Source of the DNA: Lepidodermella squamata
Lineage: Eukaryota > Gastrotricha
Length of the DNA: 64,000 nt
Assembly (NCBI GenBank): GCA_047495785.1
Contig: JBLDXI010000042.1
Span: 5,022,001-5,086,000, forward strand
Direction: 5' to 3'
Shown piece after piece: positions 35,908 to 48,345 of this stretch. Both the position numbers and the translations under genes were made by a program. Numbering within the stretch: position 1 is the first letter of the stretch; the number at the start of each line of letters is the position of its first letter. The notes under the pieces were generated by a model. The model was given only the letters and a program-made list of their open reading frames with translations. It was not told the DNA's origin and made no database searches.

Positions 35908-36967
35908 TTCGAAAAGCAAAATATGAAAAATGCCTGGGAAAAATCGGGAATAAAAAATTAGAGAAAATAATCATTAAAAATTGAAAGCTTGGCCTCAAGA
36001 AAGTTGAAATTGTTAGTCTCCAAATTATTATTGAAAATATAATAGTGTTAAATTGTGAGAATGAATAAAATTATTAGAATATTGCAAAATATTCTAAGAC
36101 AGTTAGCAAGTATGGTGAATATACGGATGAACAGTAATCGATAATAGGAAGGATATAAACACGGTAGGCTTCAAGTCTGAAGGAACTATTAGTAAAGGCT
36201 CTACAAATAAATCCACAGAGTTTAAGACATTTTGCTTTAAGGTTATCGCAGTGAATTTGCAGTGAAGTCTAACCTTTTGTGGACAATTATATACCTAAAT
36301 TACGTGAAAAATTAACAACATCTATTTCATACACACCGATACGATATTTAAAACAGAATTTGACAAATTTGACAGCATTGCTTAACGTCTTAACGCTACA
36401 GAACTGATAGTGCAACCTGAAATGTTAGAATGTAGAAAATGTGTGCTTTTATATATATACTCGATATAAGAGTAAAGCCCGCTCTGTGTATACATGTTTT
36501 ATATAATAATATAAAGATGTATAAAGCTGTAGTAGGCTAACATGTTCATAATGCTATGCATTTATTATACTATACACGCGAATGCATGCGAATGACGACA
36601 GCACGCCGCGGCTTTCATTCTGCTATCGCATGAATATTGCGTAGAACACACGCATGTTGTGATGTAGTGCGACTACTACTCGCATTTGTGATGTTATACA
36701 TGTGAGCGGTTAATTATATGAATGGCATTTGTAGTAATGTTATTACTATATGTGTCTGCTATTGCAGCAGGGAAAGATGAATGTGTGCTTGCATGTTTGC
36801 GGCGAGCATCTTTGCTCCCGTCTTATTAGCATGGCCTTCATTATTTATTTTACATGTCGCACGTAACGCTCATAGGGAAACAATTTTGTCCTATAACAGC
36901 GCAACTTGGTGAAGAAAATTCTTGAAAAATCAGTAAATTCGTGTAAAGACAAATTAACGGCTCTTCA
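35908..36967. other. AT-rich intergenic
   Basis: No gene or clear repeat recognised; several short TA-rich runs such as TTTATATATATAC near 36450. Confidence 0.5.
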
Positions 36968-38029
36968 CAGGGGCGTAGCTAGGATTTTTGGTCGGTGGTT
37001 GTTTTATCAAAAAAAAATAACAATGCCTCTAAAACAGTGGTGCGCAAACTTTTTTAGCTGTCGGCGATTTTGGCGGCCGGGAATGTCCTTAACCGGCCGC
37101 AACACTCTCGGCGTCTCCAACCGGCCGCACTGCCGGAATACTTTTACATGTCATCGGTGAAAGCGACTTGCTTTCTTTTTTAATATTTTTTTTTCATCAA
37201 CATTTCAACGAGAAAATTCCTAATTCTCTACAATTATTACCAATTTTCTACGGTTGATGATGAAGAACTTTTCATGAGACTACCCGAAAGCTAAAATTGC
37301 TACCAGCCTTCTCGATTTGAATCATGAATTCTATGAGTAAATACCAGTCTCTTCAATACAATACACAATACAACACAATTGCATACAAATAATTATCCGT
37401 TGCAACCCTTGGCTCCAAATTTCTGAAATCCAAATATTTCAAATCCCTGTCCAAAGGTCGATAAAATCTCTCCGTTCTATCAACTTAAAAGCGGCAAAGA
37501 CGAAGTGGGAAACTTGTGACAATGTCACTCGAGGATGAAAAAGTCGAGGAAAACTACCACCGATTAGATTTTCGATTGTCTCAAATTTCAGCCGGCATTT
37601 TACAAGCAAAATTTACAAAATTAATTCATAGATTTAAGGTGGCTATATCTATCGATTACTGAATAGGATTTTGAAGCTGGGTACCTTCTCTCACCATTCA
37701 AAACAAAATCGTTGACTGCATAAGCGTCGACCTGCCGCGCGTACAGCAACTGAGCTCAAAGGCCAGTAGTCGGCCGCCAAAAATTCCTCGAAAAACCGAG
37801 TTTGCGCACCACTGCTCTAAAAAAACATGTAAATTCTACAGCGCCCGATTTTTAAGGGTATTCAAGTGTCTTTTAAAAATAACTCGGTGTTTAAATCCAT
37901 TAGCGCCACATATGTGGCATGATTTTTCTGTATAAACATGCTAAACAAGAAGACCGAAAATAAGGGGTTTTTTAATTTCCATTTTGGCAGTTGTTTGACA
38001 ATCAAAACAACTGCCTGGATGCGCCCCTG
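36968..38029. mobile_element. hAT-like MITE, outer element of a nest
   Basis: Ends begin CAGGGGCGTAGCTAGG (left) and, read inward from the right, CAGGGGCGCATCCAGG. Such CAGGGGCG tips are typical of hAT elements. No clean 8-bp duplication was found at its borders, so limits are tentative. It contains the inner element at 37035-37814. Confidence 0.5.
37035..37814. mobile_element. hAT-like MITE with 8-bp target duplication
   Basis: 780 bp with tips CAGTGGTGCGCAAACTTTTT and, inverted, CAGTGGTGCGCAAACTCGG. It is flanked by CTCTAAAA on both sides (37027-37034 and 37815-37822). Interior has CGGCCG-rich ends and no transposase frame. Inserted in the older element above. Confidence 0.8.
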
Positions 38030-38057
38030 GTAGGCCCTGGTAGCTTTATATTTGTAT

Positions 38058-38193
38058 GGTATAACATGAGTAAAGGGTTCATTTCTGAACGGAGCCGACC
38101 GAGATTTACGAATCGAAACGAGCCGGAGGCGAGTTGAGATGAGTAAATCGAGTGCGGCGAGTTCAGATATAAACGATTCACGAATGTTATACC
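38058..38193. repeat. Palindromic repeat family, copy 1
   Basis: Imperfect palindrome with outer arms GGTATAACATGAGT / ACGAATGTTATACC and a core rich in GGAGCCGA / GAGCCGGAGGCGAG. Related copy at 56401-56541 shares arms, core and a trailing GTAAAATAT. Confidence 0.55.
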
Positions 38194-38695
38194 GTAAAAT
38201 ATCGAATTGGCCAAGCTACTCGACCTATATTTTGATGTATTTTGGTGGACAATTCTATATTTAGAGAGTATATAAAGAATTTGACTAAAACCTGCGACGC
38301 ATTTTTACGACAGATGTTGGGTCGCGAACGCCAAATTGCCGTCGAAGGTGGACTCTGCTCGCGTTAGCTAGCTAGTAACTAGCTAACAGGCGCTTGAGGG
38401 AAATGTAAAGGTTCCGTCCCGGTTAATAAACATCAATGTTGCCCAAGGGCGTTGTTGCTTTGCTTACACAATCCCATTGGTGAACCCTCGGGTTTCTCAC
38501 TGGACCACCTACCGCAACTATGATGACTGCAATATGCAATATGCAATATTCAGAAAATGACTGAGCACGGGAAATAAATATCATTTTTTATACGCAACCT
38601 CCTGTGCATCGCCCATTGTGAAGCACCTACACTGTATCTGACGATATTCCGCAAGCTCGATTTTGCGATTTTTCACAAATCGCAAATTCTTGTGC

Positions 38696-38769
38696 GAGCA
38701 GTGAGGCTTGAACCAGCGACCTTTCGATCAGCATTGGGGAAGCTTAACTAATAAGCTAAGCCGCCGCTC
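38696..38769 (-). tRNA. tRNA-like sequence, degenerate (pseudogene or SINE head)
   Basis: 74 nt with a near-complete acceptor stem (GAGCGGC / ACTGCTC), a good D-arm (GCTTA / TAAGC) and a B-box-like GGTTCAAGCC. The anticodon and T stems do not pair well and the anticodon loop would be too long, so it is probably a tRNA-derived pseudogene or SINE head. CTGATC in the loop would suggest a GAT (Ile) origin. Confidence 0.35.
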
Positions 38770-38989
38770 ACTATTTATGCTGATAAAAAGTTGTTTTTAT
38801 GTGTGATTTTTTCCAACAGCAAAAAATCTCATTAAATTGGCGATAGCATATGCAAACGCATCGATAGGATGAAAAGCTAGTGATAAATGAAAGTAGGCAA
38901 TTTTTTCGCGAACCAATATTCACCCCGTCGTTGGAGGCTATGGTTGCTGTCGTCAATACAGTAGTCAAACAGCAGATGGGCTGTCTATT

Positions 38990-39487
38990 CGTCTCGATTC
39001 GAGCGAGCAGGCGGCTCAGATCCGATGTCTGGAAAAGATTCCTGGTGCGAAAATCATTCAAACTGCTAAGCCAAAATACCGAATTGTGTTGACCAACTTC
39101 GACACCGATGCTGTATCAACGACTGCGATCAAGGCTGCCTTTGGCGACAAGATGACTAAGATGGTCGAACTGCGCGGCAAACAAGCTATGTTCGAGCTCA
39201 ACGACTACGATCTTGCTGAAAATTGCGTGAAAAACGGCCTGATTTGCAAGCCGTTCATGTTACGATTCCGATGGTTTATTGTCAAGCAATCTGATGTTGT
39301 TCAATGTTTCAACTGCCAGCGATATGGCCACCTGGCTCGAAACTGCTCCGATGAGATCCGATGCCTACGATGTGGTCGAAAACACGACGTGAAGAACTGT
39401 TCGCGGAGTGTTCATTGCTGCAATTGTGGTGGCGAGCACACCGCGAACTCGAGGGATTGCCCTCTGCGCCGGCCCTCGGCTGGCTGA
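38990..39487 (+). mobile_element. Non-LTR retrotransposon ORF1-like fragment (zinc knuckles)
   Basis: An open frame without ATG encodes a protein with three CCHC-type knuckles near its end (CFNCQRYGHLARNC, CLRCGRKHDVKNC, CCNCGGEHTANSRDC). This arrangement is typical of LINE ORF1 gag-like proteins that bind RNA. Stop TGA at 39485. The upstream gag part is frame-broken and no reverse transcriptase follows, so it is a remnant. Confidence 0.7.
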
Positions 39488-39838
39488 AACGAAAGTTTCA
39501 TGGGAAATTGCTATGCAATTTCAAGACGGGTCGGGGGGTAACTGGGATTTCTAACGAAATCCTAGTTGCCCATCCACTCTAAATTTGGGAAAATTTTTAA
39601 GGACGGGATAGTTTGGGTCCCAAGGGGCGGGTTCTGGGTCTAAGTGGTGACGGTGGGTGGTTAAGTTGGTCCCACTTTGGCTACATGATGAATCCGCTGC
39701 CAGGTCCGTCTGTGATCTTCCATCGCAAGTGACGCTGTAGGGGCAAATTGATAGCCCGATCGGCGCGGCTCTGAGCCAAATTCCCCAGTAAGTTAGGGGG
39801 GGGGGGGGGGGCTGTCGTCAATAACTGCACACAATAAC

Positions 39839-41296
39839 GGACCCACATCTTTTCATCGGAACAATAATAACTTTCATCGTACTCTTTTTCATTAAACCAT
39901 CGGAAATACAATTTTTCAGAAAATTTTGCATTAAACTGTCGGAATCGAAAACGTGCATTATTCCATCGGAACACGCCATTAATTCATCGGAAAGGGGTTC
40001 TATAGGTTTAGTGGTCATTTTTCAAGATTGCTTTATTGATAATAAATGGAATTGTTGCGAAATTATGAGGCAGAAGATGAGGCAGAAGGTAGGAGCCGAT
40101 CAATTCTTTTTCGAATCCGCTGATGAGGATAGGAAGACCTCGAAATCGTTGATAAGTCGCCTTATATGTGATCAATTATGAATTCGACGAGCAGCCAGAG
40201 AAAAAAGGAGAAAAGCCTTTTTAGACCGCGGTCATTTCTTGCAATTTTCTTCTCAAATTGCGGCCAAGTGCTTTCAAGTCGATGCGATCCACAAGGTCAT
40301 TCAAGAGGGTTACTTTAAGACGGCTATTATATCCCGTGTTTCGTGCTTGAGATTTTAAGACTATGTGTTACTTTCATATGAAGTTTAACTGTCGCAAATG
40401 GTTCGGAAGTGCTTTGTTTGGTTTTCCGATGGTTTCAGTCAGTAATTTGCTGTTACAGCGGGTGGAATCAAGCTTTGGTACGCGGTCCACGAAGCTGTTG
40501 TCCAACTGGCGAAAGATTACGAGGCGATTTCCGACGGTTTCAGACGATAATTAATCAATTTCTCTTTGCAGTTCCTAGTGTAATGGCTATCGACGAAGGA
40601 TGAGCTTAGGGCTATTCCTAATGCTTACGTTTGCGAAGACTTCATTAAGTAATTCGAGCCAATTTATATCTATGGTCCGCTGTCGTGTTGGTATGAAGGC
40701 GCCTCTGATTTTATAATAATAACGCACTATAACTAATAACGCAAATGAATCGCTGAATAATCGGCTAAAGGCTGAAGGAACTGATAGGACTGTCCCGCCC
40801 TCACTGCATTTCTCTCGAAAACCGACGATGTCATCAATCACTGGGTTTCTGAAACCTTTGGTTGCTGAGTCTAGATGTGGTCGCGGGCGTGGTCGTAGTA
40901 CGGCTTTTGTTCCAGCCCAAGCTAAACCTGTGGTTTCTGAACCAAGGCGTGGTCGTAGTCGGTCAACAGCTATCACATCGATATATGTTGACGAAACTGT
41001 CTGTAGCCGAGGTCGAGGTCGTGGCAAACTCACCAGCTCTGTTTCTGTCGACGTAGGAAAAAACGGAGGGCTAACAACTCGAAATACGCGCCGGGGTTGA
41101 AATTTTAAAACAGCTTTCTAATTATTCGTCGGAAATCAGTATCTTAAAGTGTCGGAATATACTGTAATTGACATGAAGCTTTTCCGATGAAATAATGCAT
41201 TTTTAATAGCGAAATATTTATTCCGATGGTTCCGATGGTTTCAGATAAAAATGGTACGATGAAAGTAATTATTGTTCCGATGATTTGAAGTTACTT
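39839..41296. mobile_element. Inverted-repeat element with 9-bp flanking repeat
   Basis: Subterminal inverted repeat of about 30 bp (CATCGGAACAATAATAACTT at 39854 and its inverse near 41262-41283), many extra copies of CATCGGAA at both ends, and the direct repeat CACAATAAC on both sides (39830-39838, 41297-41305). A 9-bp duplication would fit Mutator-like elements, but the outermost 15 bp do not match each other, so the borders are tentative. Inside, a plus-strand frame (40828-41100) encodes Arg-Gly-rich AT-hook-like repeats (CGRGRGRST, EPRRGRSRST, CSRGRGRGK). A run of 16 G lies just outside at 39796-39811. Confidence 0.5.
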
Positions 41297-41305
41297 CACA
41301 ATAAC

Positions 41306-42078
41306 CTAGGGCCTAGGTGGTATACCATAAGACGTAATTGTGCCCAATTTTCGCAAAATTCCACGTTCAGGTTACAAAATATTGAAAATTATTCGTACCC
41401 TACGAATATAGTCTACCATTTTTTGCCTGATGACCAAGGCGATGCACATGCGGTCGCGTAAAAATTCGTTATTAGTAGGCTCAGTGTGAATACGGCTTCG
41501 ATATTGATGCGAGTGATTTTTTTGCGACCTAAAATCACACGACACCACACAGCAAAACACAGCGCACGTACGTGCGCTAGTTTTTTGCAGTGGCCAGCCG
41601 TACGGCTGGCTGATGGTGTCGCGTGTTTTAGCTCGTAAGAAAAAACATCACTAGCATCAATATCTAGCCATATTCACTTTGAGCCTACCAATAACCAACA
41701 TAACACGATGGCATTGCTTTATTTGCTACATGAGGATTCATTCCGTATTTTTTATTATCGCACTTTTGTAATAATAGTAGCTCAAACGTTTCAGACGATC
41801 ACGTTAATAAATAGCTTTTTGTCAACATCCTTGCATCGTAGGGCAAGCGGCAAGCCATTAGGTTTTATCGAAAATCTCAAGGCTACACGGCCCGTGCAGA
41901 CAATCCAGAGTTGGTGGTGATTGAGAGGCAGTTTCTTCTCGCTTTTCAGCATCCATTCAAGTTGTCTCAACTCGACAGCCTGAATGAGTATGAGGAGTGA
42001 GGAGTATGATAATCACATGGCCTAATGTCATCGGCGAAAAAGGGTTTTCTGTCAAACAAGAAGCAGACGGCATCATCG
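41306..42078. other. Intergenic, 3' flank of the large ankyrin gene
   Basis: No gene seen. Around 41568-41615 there is an imperfect palindrome (GTACGTGCGC ... GCCAGCCGTACGGCTGGC). Minus-strand AATAAA near 41720. Confidence 0.45.
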
Positions 42079-45000
42079 CTACAACATTGCACCGGCTGCT
42101 GTGAGAATGTCTATGGTCTTTTGCTTGTCTTCTTCCGACACATCGTCATCGCAAGTCTGGGCAATTAGCAGAGCTGTCCAGCCCTTCGACGGAACTCTGT
42201 AATTGACATCAGCGCCCAGTTCACGTATCAGAACATCTACAACAGCGTGGCGACCTTTGAATGATGCTGCCATAAGTACAGAGCGCCATTTCTGAGTTGG
42301 AGGATCTAGTAGTCTTCCAAGTTTATGTGACATTTGATTTAAAACCTCTGAGGCGAAGTCTAGAGAATTTAGGTTGGCGTTAAACCGCGAAGCTAGAAGT
42401 CTCACGATTTCAACATGGCCATCGTAAGCTGCAATGTGTAAAGGCGTTGTCCCATCTTCATCTTCTGAGTTGACATCAGCTCCGCAGTTCGCTACAAGGA
42501 GATTAACAATTTCCGAATTCCCTGAATATGAAGCAGCATGAAGAGTTGTCCAACCGTTAATTGCAGCCAAGTCGGTGCTTGCGCTGAACAACCCGGCTAA
42601 AATTCTGACGATTTCCGCGTGCCCATTCATAGCAGCGATAATCATAGGCGTCTCGCCATTCTTATTCCGGGAATTAACGTCGCAATGAAATTCCTCGGCC
42701 AGTAATTTGATGATCTCGGCGTGTCCATTCGCAGCTGCAATGTGCAACAGCGTTTCACCGTTTTCCAAAGTTGCATTGACGTCGCACATTGATTCACTTG
42801 CAGCTAAGATTCTGACGATTTCCACGTGTCCATAACCAGCAGCGAAGTGCATCGGCGTCCTACCGCCTTCTCCAGATGCATTAACGTCGCACTTTAAGTC
42901 CACAACTAACAATCTGACGATTTCAACGTATCCATTCTGAGAAGCAACGTGTAAAGGTGTCCAGCCATTTTTATCTCGCGCATTCACGTCGCAGTTAAAT
43001 TCTCGCGCTAGCAATCGGACGATTTCTACACGTTCATTCCAAACAGCGATAAACATAGGCGTCGCGCCATTCTTATTCAGGGAATTAACATCGCAATGAA
43101 ATTCCGCAGCCAGTAATTTGATGATCTCGGCGTGTCCATTCGCAGCTGCAATGTGCAACAGCGTTTCACCGTTTTTCAAAGTTGCATTAACGTCGCACCT
43201 GAACTTGTCTGCTAACATTCTAACGATTGCCACATGCCCATTCTGAACAGCGAAGTGCGCAGGCGTCCAACCCCCTTCACCACGGGCATCAACATCGCAC
43301 ATTGATTCACTTGCAGCTAAGATTCTGACGATTTCCACGTGTCCATAACCAGCAGCGAAGTGCATCGGCGTCCTACCGCCTTCTCCAGATGCATTAACGT
43401 CGCACTTTAAGTCCACAACTAACAATCTGACGATTTCAACGTATCCATTCTGAGAAGCAACGTGTAAAGGTGTCCAGCCATTTTTATCTCGCGCATTCAC
43501 GTCGCAGTTAAATTCTCGCGCTAGCAATCGGACGATTTCTACACGTTCATTCAAAACAGCGATAAACATAGGTGTCGCGCCAGTTTCATCAGGCGAATCA
43601 GCGTTGCAGTTGAAATCCTTTGCTAACATTCTTGCAATTTCTGCGTTTCCGTCCTCAGCAGCAATATGCAATGCCGTATACCCGCCTTCCACTTTGGCAT
43701 CAACGTCGCAATTCAATTCTCCTGCTAAACGTCTGATTACGTTTGCGTGTCCGTTTTGAACAGCAACGTGCAATGGCGTCAGGCGTTTTTTGCCCAGTGC
43801 GTTAACATCGCACTTATAGTCTGCTACTAACATTCTGACAATTTCCTCTTGTCCATTCAGAGCAGCAACGTGCAAAGGTATCACGTCATCCATATTACGA
43901 GCATAAATGTTAGCATTGCATGCCCCTGCCAGCAGCCTGACGATTTCTGCGTTTCCATTCTTAGCGGCAATGTGCAAAGGCGTCCAGCCACCTTTACCAG
44001 GAAGATTAACTTCGCCTTTGAATTCCTTTGCTAAAATCTCGACGATTTTCGCGTGTCCATCCTGAGCAGCGATGAGCAACGGCGTTGCCCCATTCAGAGT
44101 ACGTGCATTTACGTCGCAATGATTTCTCCCCGCTAAAATTCGAACGATTTGTGTGTGGCCATCCTGGGCAGCGTAATGCAATGGCGTCCAGAGATTTTTA
44201 ACCTGGGAATTAACGTTTCCATTGAATTTCTCTACCAACAATCTGACGACTTCCACGTGTCCGTTTTGAGCAGCAATGTGCAATGCCGTCCTGCCATCGT
44301 CCAGAGCGGCTTCAACGTCGCAATTAGACTGCCCAGACAATACTTCGACGATTTTAACATGTCCACCCTGAGCGGCGAGGTACAAAGGCGTGGCACCATG
44401 CATTTCCCGAGCGTTAATATTGCCCTTAAACTCTTCCGCTAGCATCCTGACAATATCGGTCTGTCCTTCCTGAGCAGCTACGTGCAATGGCGTCGCGCCA
44501 TGTTTATCCGGAGCATTGACGTCATACCTGGCCTCGGCTAGCATTCTTACAATTCCCGCATGTCCATTCTGAGCAGCGATGAAAAGAGCGGTGGCGCCTT
44601 CCTGATCTGATGATTCCACACTGACATTAAGTTCCCGTGCGAGCAATCTGACGACTTCAGTGTGTCCGCGTTCAGCAGCGACGTGAAGAGGAGTTAGGCC
44701 AATTTCGGGCTGAACTTCAACCTCGCCGCCAAAATCCTCCGCTAGCATCCTCACAATTTCCGAGTGCCCATTTAGAGCAGCAATCAACAAAGGCGTAGCA
44801 TTGCTTTTGTTCCTCGCGTTAACATTGCAGTTGGATTTCCCTGCTAGAATTCTGACGATCTCCGCGTGTCCATTCTGAGCAGCAATGTGCATTGGCGTCC
44901 AGCCATCTTCATCTTGCGCATTAAGGTCTGCCTCGGGAATCTCTGCTAGCATACTGACAATTTCAGTATTTCCATTGTGAGCGGAAATGTGTAACGGTGT

Positions 45001-47332
45001 CAAGCCTTCTTTGCCTTGAGCATTTACGTTGCCCTTGAACTCATCAGTCAGTATTTTCAGAACTTCAGCGTGTCCAAGTTCAGCTGCCAGGTACAAGGAC
45101 GTCCAGCCTTCCTCCGCTGTCTCATCAACGCTGCTCTCGAAATCTTTGGCTAGTAATTTCACGACATCCAGGTTGTTATTCCGTGCTGCAAGATGTAACG
45201 GAGTAAATCCCATCAGCGTTTTACTGTTCACTTTTATGTGTGAATTCGCGAGAAATTTGACGACCTCGGTGTGACCCCCCGAAGCTGCCACATGCAACAA
45301 AGTCATCCCGCGTCCATCCTTAATTTGCACGTTTGCTTTCTCGCCTGCTAGTAGTTTTACGACCCTAGCATGTCCGTTTTTGGCCGCCGCCCATATTGGT
45401 GTCTCATCATCCCTTGTGGGAGAATCGATACTATCGCGGGAAACATTGGCCAGAATGCTTACAATACGAAGATTTCCGATATTCGCAGCTGCGTAGATGG
45501 GAGTTCTACCCATTAGGTCTTCGGATAGCGGATTAGCATTGAAATTCGTTATCAATAGGTCAACAATTTCCTCTTGTCCTTCTTGTGCAGCTAGAAACAA
45601 TGGGGTCACGCCTTCGCTGTTTTTGCAGTCCACGTTTATATATGAGCTTGCTACTGATAACAATGCGTCAACTTTTTCTGTTTCGTGCTGTCCTATTAGG
45701 CGGAAAAGTCTCTGAATGATAATAATTGATAATAAACAATTATTTTGTAATCATTAAATGATTCGCTATTACTTCTTCAGCTTCGCTCAGGGCGGGGAAA
45801 TCATTGTCAGAAGTTGTTTCCGTGAGTTTTTCGACGATTTGATCTTCTGTCAAAGAATTTTCCGTAGGGTTAAGCAGAGCATGCGGCGGACCGCGCTTTA
45901 AGCTGTTTTTTTCTCGAATCATCCTCATAATTGTTGATTGGAATTGAAATGAATAGCCGCGAAAAGCGTCGAAGTCTTTTGGATGGGACCTGCGAGTGTA
46001 AGGAGCTGATAGCAAAGATAGTATTCAATATTCAATAATTGAAATTTACCAGACGATCGCCAGGGTGGAATCAAACTAAAAATAACTGTATTTGAGAACA
46101 TTTTAAAAAGACTCAGAGATTGCTTACCGGCAAGTAGAAATTCGCCAGCTCGAACAATGTTACGCCCAAAGACCACCAGTCGCCTGCCTGTGAGTGATCC
46201 ATCTTCTCGAAATGTTCTGGGGGCTTGTAAAGATTTGTGCCAAGCCCCAATGATCGCCGTTCGTCTCTCGGAGAGCTTTAGAGATATTAATTTGTGTGCA
46301 TTTAGAGCATTTGCGGAACACTAAGTTATTTTTTAGTGCAAAAACGGTGCATAGAAATTTCGAAAAAAATTTTCTCTTTATAGAATAGTCTAAAATTCTA
46401 TGCTCTGTTTTTTGCATTAAAAATCTCAAAGAAGAAACATCTCACAAAAACAGTTAATTACCTTTTGTAAATTTTAGCCAACCCGAAACCTCCTAGCTTG
46501 ACAGAGGTGCTGCCATGAAGAAATACATTCTTGGGTTCTATTGCGCGATGAAGGAATCGGTTTTCGTGCAGCATCGCCACAGCCGAAGCAAGCTGCCGGG
46601 ACCAATTCAACAGCAATTCCTCGGGAATGGGCGCGGTTGAGTTCTTCACGTAATCATTTAAATTTCCATCACAGCAATATTCCATTACAAGATTGTACAT
46701 TGCGCCGACAGGACCAACCTCTTCACAATATGAAATATGGAAATTTATTCATTTTTACATACAGATTGTGCCCTGACTGACCAGCAAATGACCCGAATAC
46801 AGACACAATGTTAGGGTGACGGCAATCGATCAGTTTTAGATTCTATACGATAAAACGCATAAGTGAATTTCAAAAACCAAAAAGCTTTTATTACCTCGTT
46901 TCGGCTTAATTCAATCAATCGTTCGGCAAAACTAGGGTCTTTATCGAAACTTTGGTAAATTGAGCCGAGGTTGAAAGCCTTTACAACATAACGGCCAACG
47001 GTTTTGAGATGCCTGCACAGTATCGTTGAGCCGAATGTACCATTCCCTAAGTCTTTTTCACGTTTGAACTCGAGGATTGAGGAAAAAGCCGACTTCTGCA
47101 CTTTCGCTACTGGCTCTTCGATCGTCTTTACTTTTGTAATGAATGGACTGCCTAGAAGTTCAGCAGCCGTTGCTCTTAAAGAAGGGTCTTTAAGGAGCAT
47201 CGAGAGAACAAAGCAGGAGTACTCCTCGGAATAATTTCGATCTTTGTCAAAGATTTTTGGCTCCTTCCTGGGAATGAGAACGGGAAAGGTAGGTTCAGCC
47301 ATAAAGGGCTTATTTTCGAGAGAAAAATTCAT
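42079..47332 (-). CDS. Pseudokinase with about 34 ankyrin repeats (family copy 1)
   Basis: Exons 47332-46895, 46842-46782, 46720-46462, 46275-46128, 46075-46050 (26 nt), 45989-45773, 45711-42079; 1593 aa if the ATG at 47332 is used. The first exon starts with the end of a kinase C-lobe (SEEYSCFVLSMLLKDPSLRA), then a second kinase N-lobe (LGNGTFGSTI, YVVKAFNLG). The catalytic loop is HRAIEPKN in place of HRDxKxxN and the metal motif is GGFG in place of DFG, so it should be catalytically dead. A linker (MIREKNSLKRGPPHALLN) leads to a single 3.6-kb exon of ankyrin repeats of the form DGWTPMHIAAQNGHAEIVRI. Such repeats bind proteins. Probably the 3' part of one gene with the kinase exons at 48346-49320, but that join is not in frame. 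Two 296-bp stretches inside the repeats are nearly identical. Confidence 0.8.
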
Positions 47333-47405
47333 ATACTACGCGAGCCGCAAGTTGTACTCTCGCCCACCCCATGAGCATTTCAGGGTTGAAATTTCTTTCA
47401 GATAA

Positions 47406-48279
47406 TAGTGCGTTCACAAACTACTTCGGAGAGGCGTCCGAAGTTTTCGGCCACCGAAGTTTCGTAACAGGCCTCCGAAGTTGCGTAATCGCTGCCCGAA
47501 GTTTAGATTTTCGTTCACAAACGCGCGCACTTCGGCCAGCGCCGCCGAAGTTTGAACAATAGGCGGTGCGCGCGCACCGAACAAAGGACGCGCACAAACT
47601 TCGGTTCGGAGAGCCCCAAAACTGCTCTCCGAAGTGCCTCCGAACCGAAGTTTGAGCGCGTCCGAAGTTATTACGCACGCACGCAAACACGCGCGCGCGC
47701 ACACAGCCACTTGACCACACTGTACCAGGCGCCTCAAATTTGTCTTTCCGGTGATATTTTCATTGAAAATGCGATCCGTTTCATTAGCCATTAAAAAATT
47801 ACATAGCAATAGTGATAAGCATTAGATACTGAGAAATTAATATTGCAAAAATTTCCGGTTTCGAATGGCGAATTTTTAAATCTAGAAATTGCGCGGCTCG
47901 TATGGAAAAAGTGGCTTTGATGAGAATGCGCGAGAATATTTTAGCAAATATTTTTTATAGCGAATCAGGTGAACTGAGCGCTGAAATTTAGCTTCTTTTT
48001 ATCCTCATCAGAAGGCGCGTCTCATTATGCAAACAATTCGGAGAATTAAGGTAAAATGGAAAAAAATTGCATTGACCCTGAGTAAGAGCCATACCCGGGC
48101 GTGGTGTGTGAGCGAGCGGCCAAACTTCGGCCGCGAACAATAGAAACTTCGGTCGTCACGCTGCGCGCGCGCGTAGAAAATGTCACTGATAAGGCCGCCG
48201 AAGTTTTGCTATTTCTCTCCGAAGTTTCTACTTCGCTCTCCGAAGCGGTCGGTCTCCGAAGTAGTTTGTGAACGCACTA
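47406..48279. mobile_element. Harbinger-like MITE, second copy, TAA target duplication
   Basis: 874 bp with inverted ends (TAGTGCGTTCACAAACTACT), flanked by TAA at 47403-47405 and 48280-48282. The interior is filled with CCGAAGT / ACTTCGG units and GCGCGC runs like the copy at 6747. It sits between the active-kinase exons and the pseudokinase exons of family copy 1, that is, in an intron of the expected fused gene. Confidence 0.78.
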
Positions 48280-48345
48280 TAAGGGGTTTAGCCTGGACAT
48301 TTTCGCGAGGATATGCCTTACTTTCATGTAACACGTCTAACCTAC

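Noticed and set aside
43849-45715. Several plus-strand open frames opposite to the large ankyrin exon
   Set aside because: They are antisense shadows of a regular repeat; residues follow the repeat period and show no domain.
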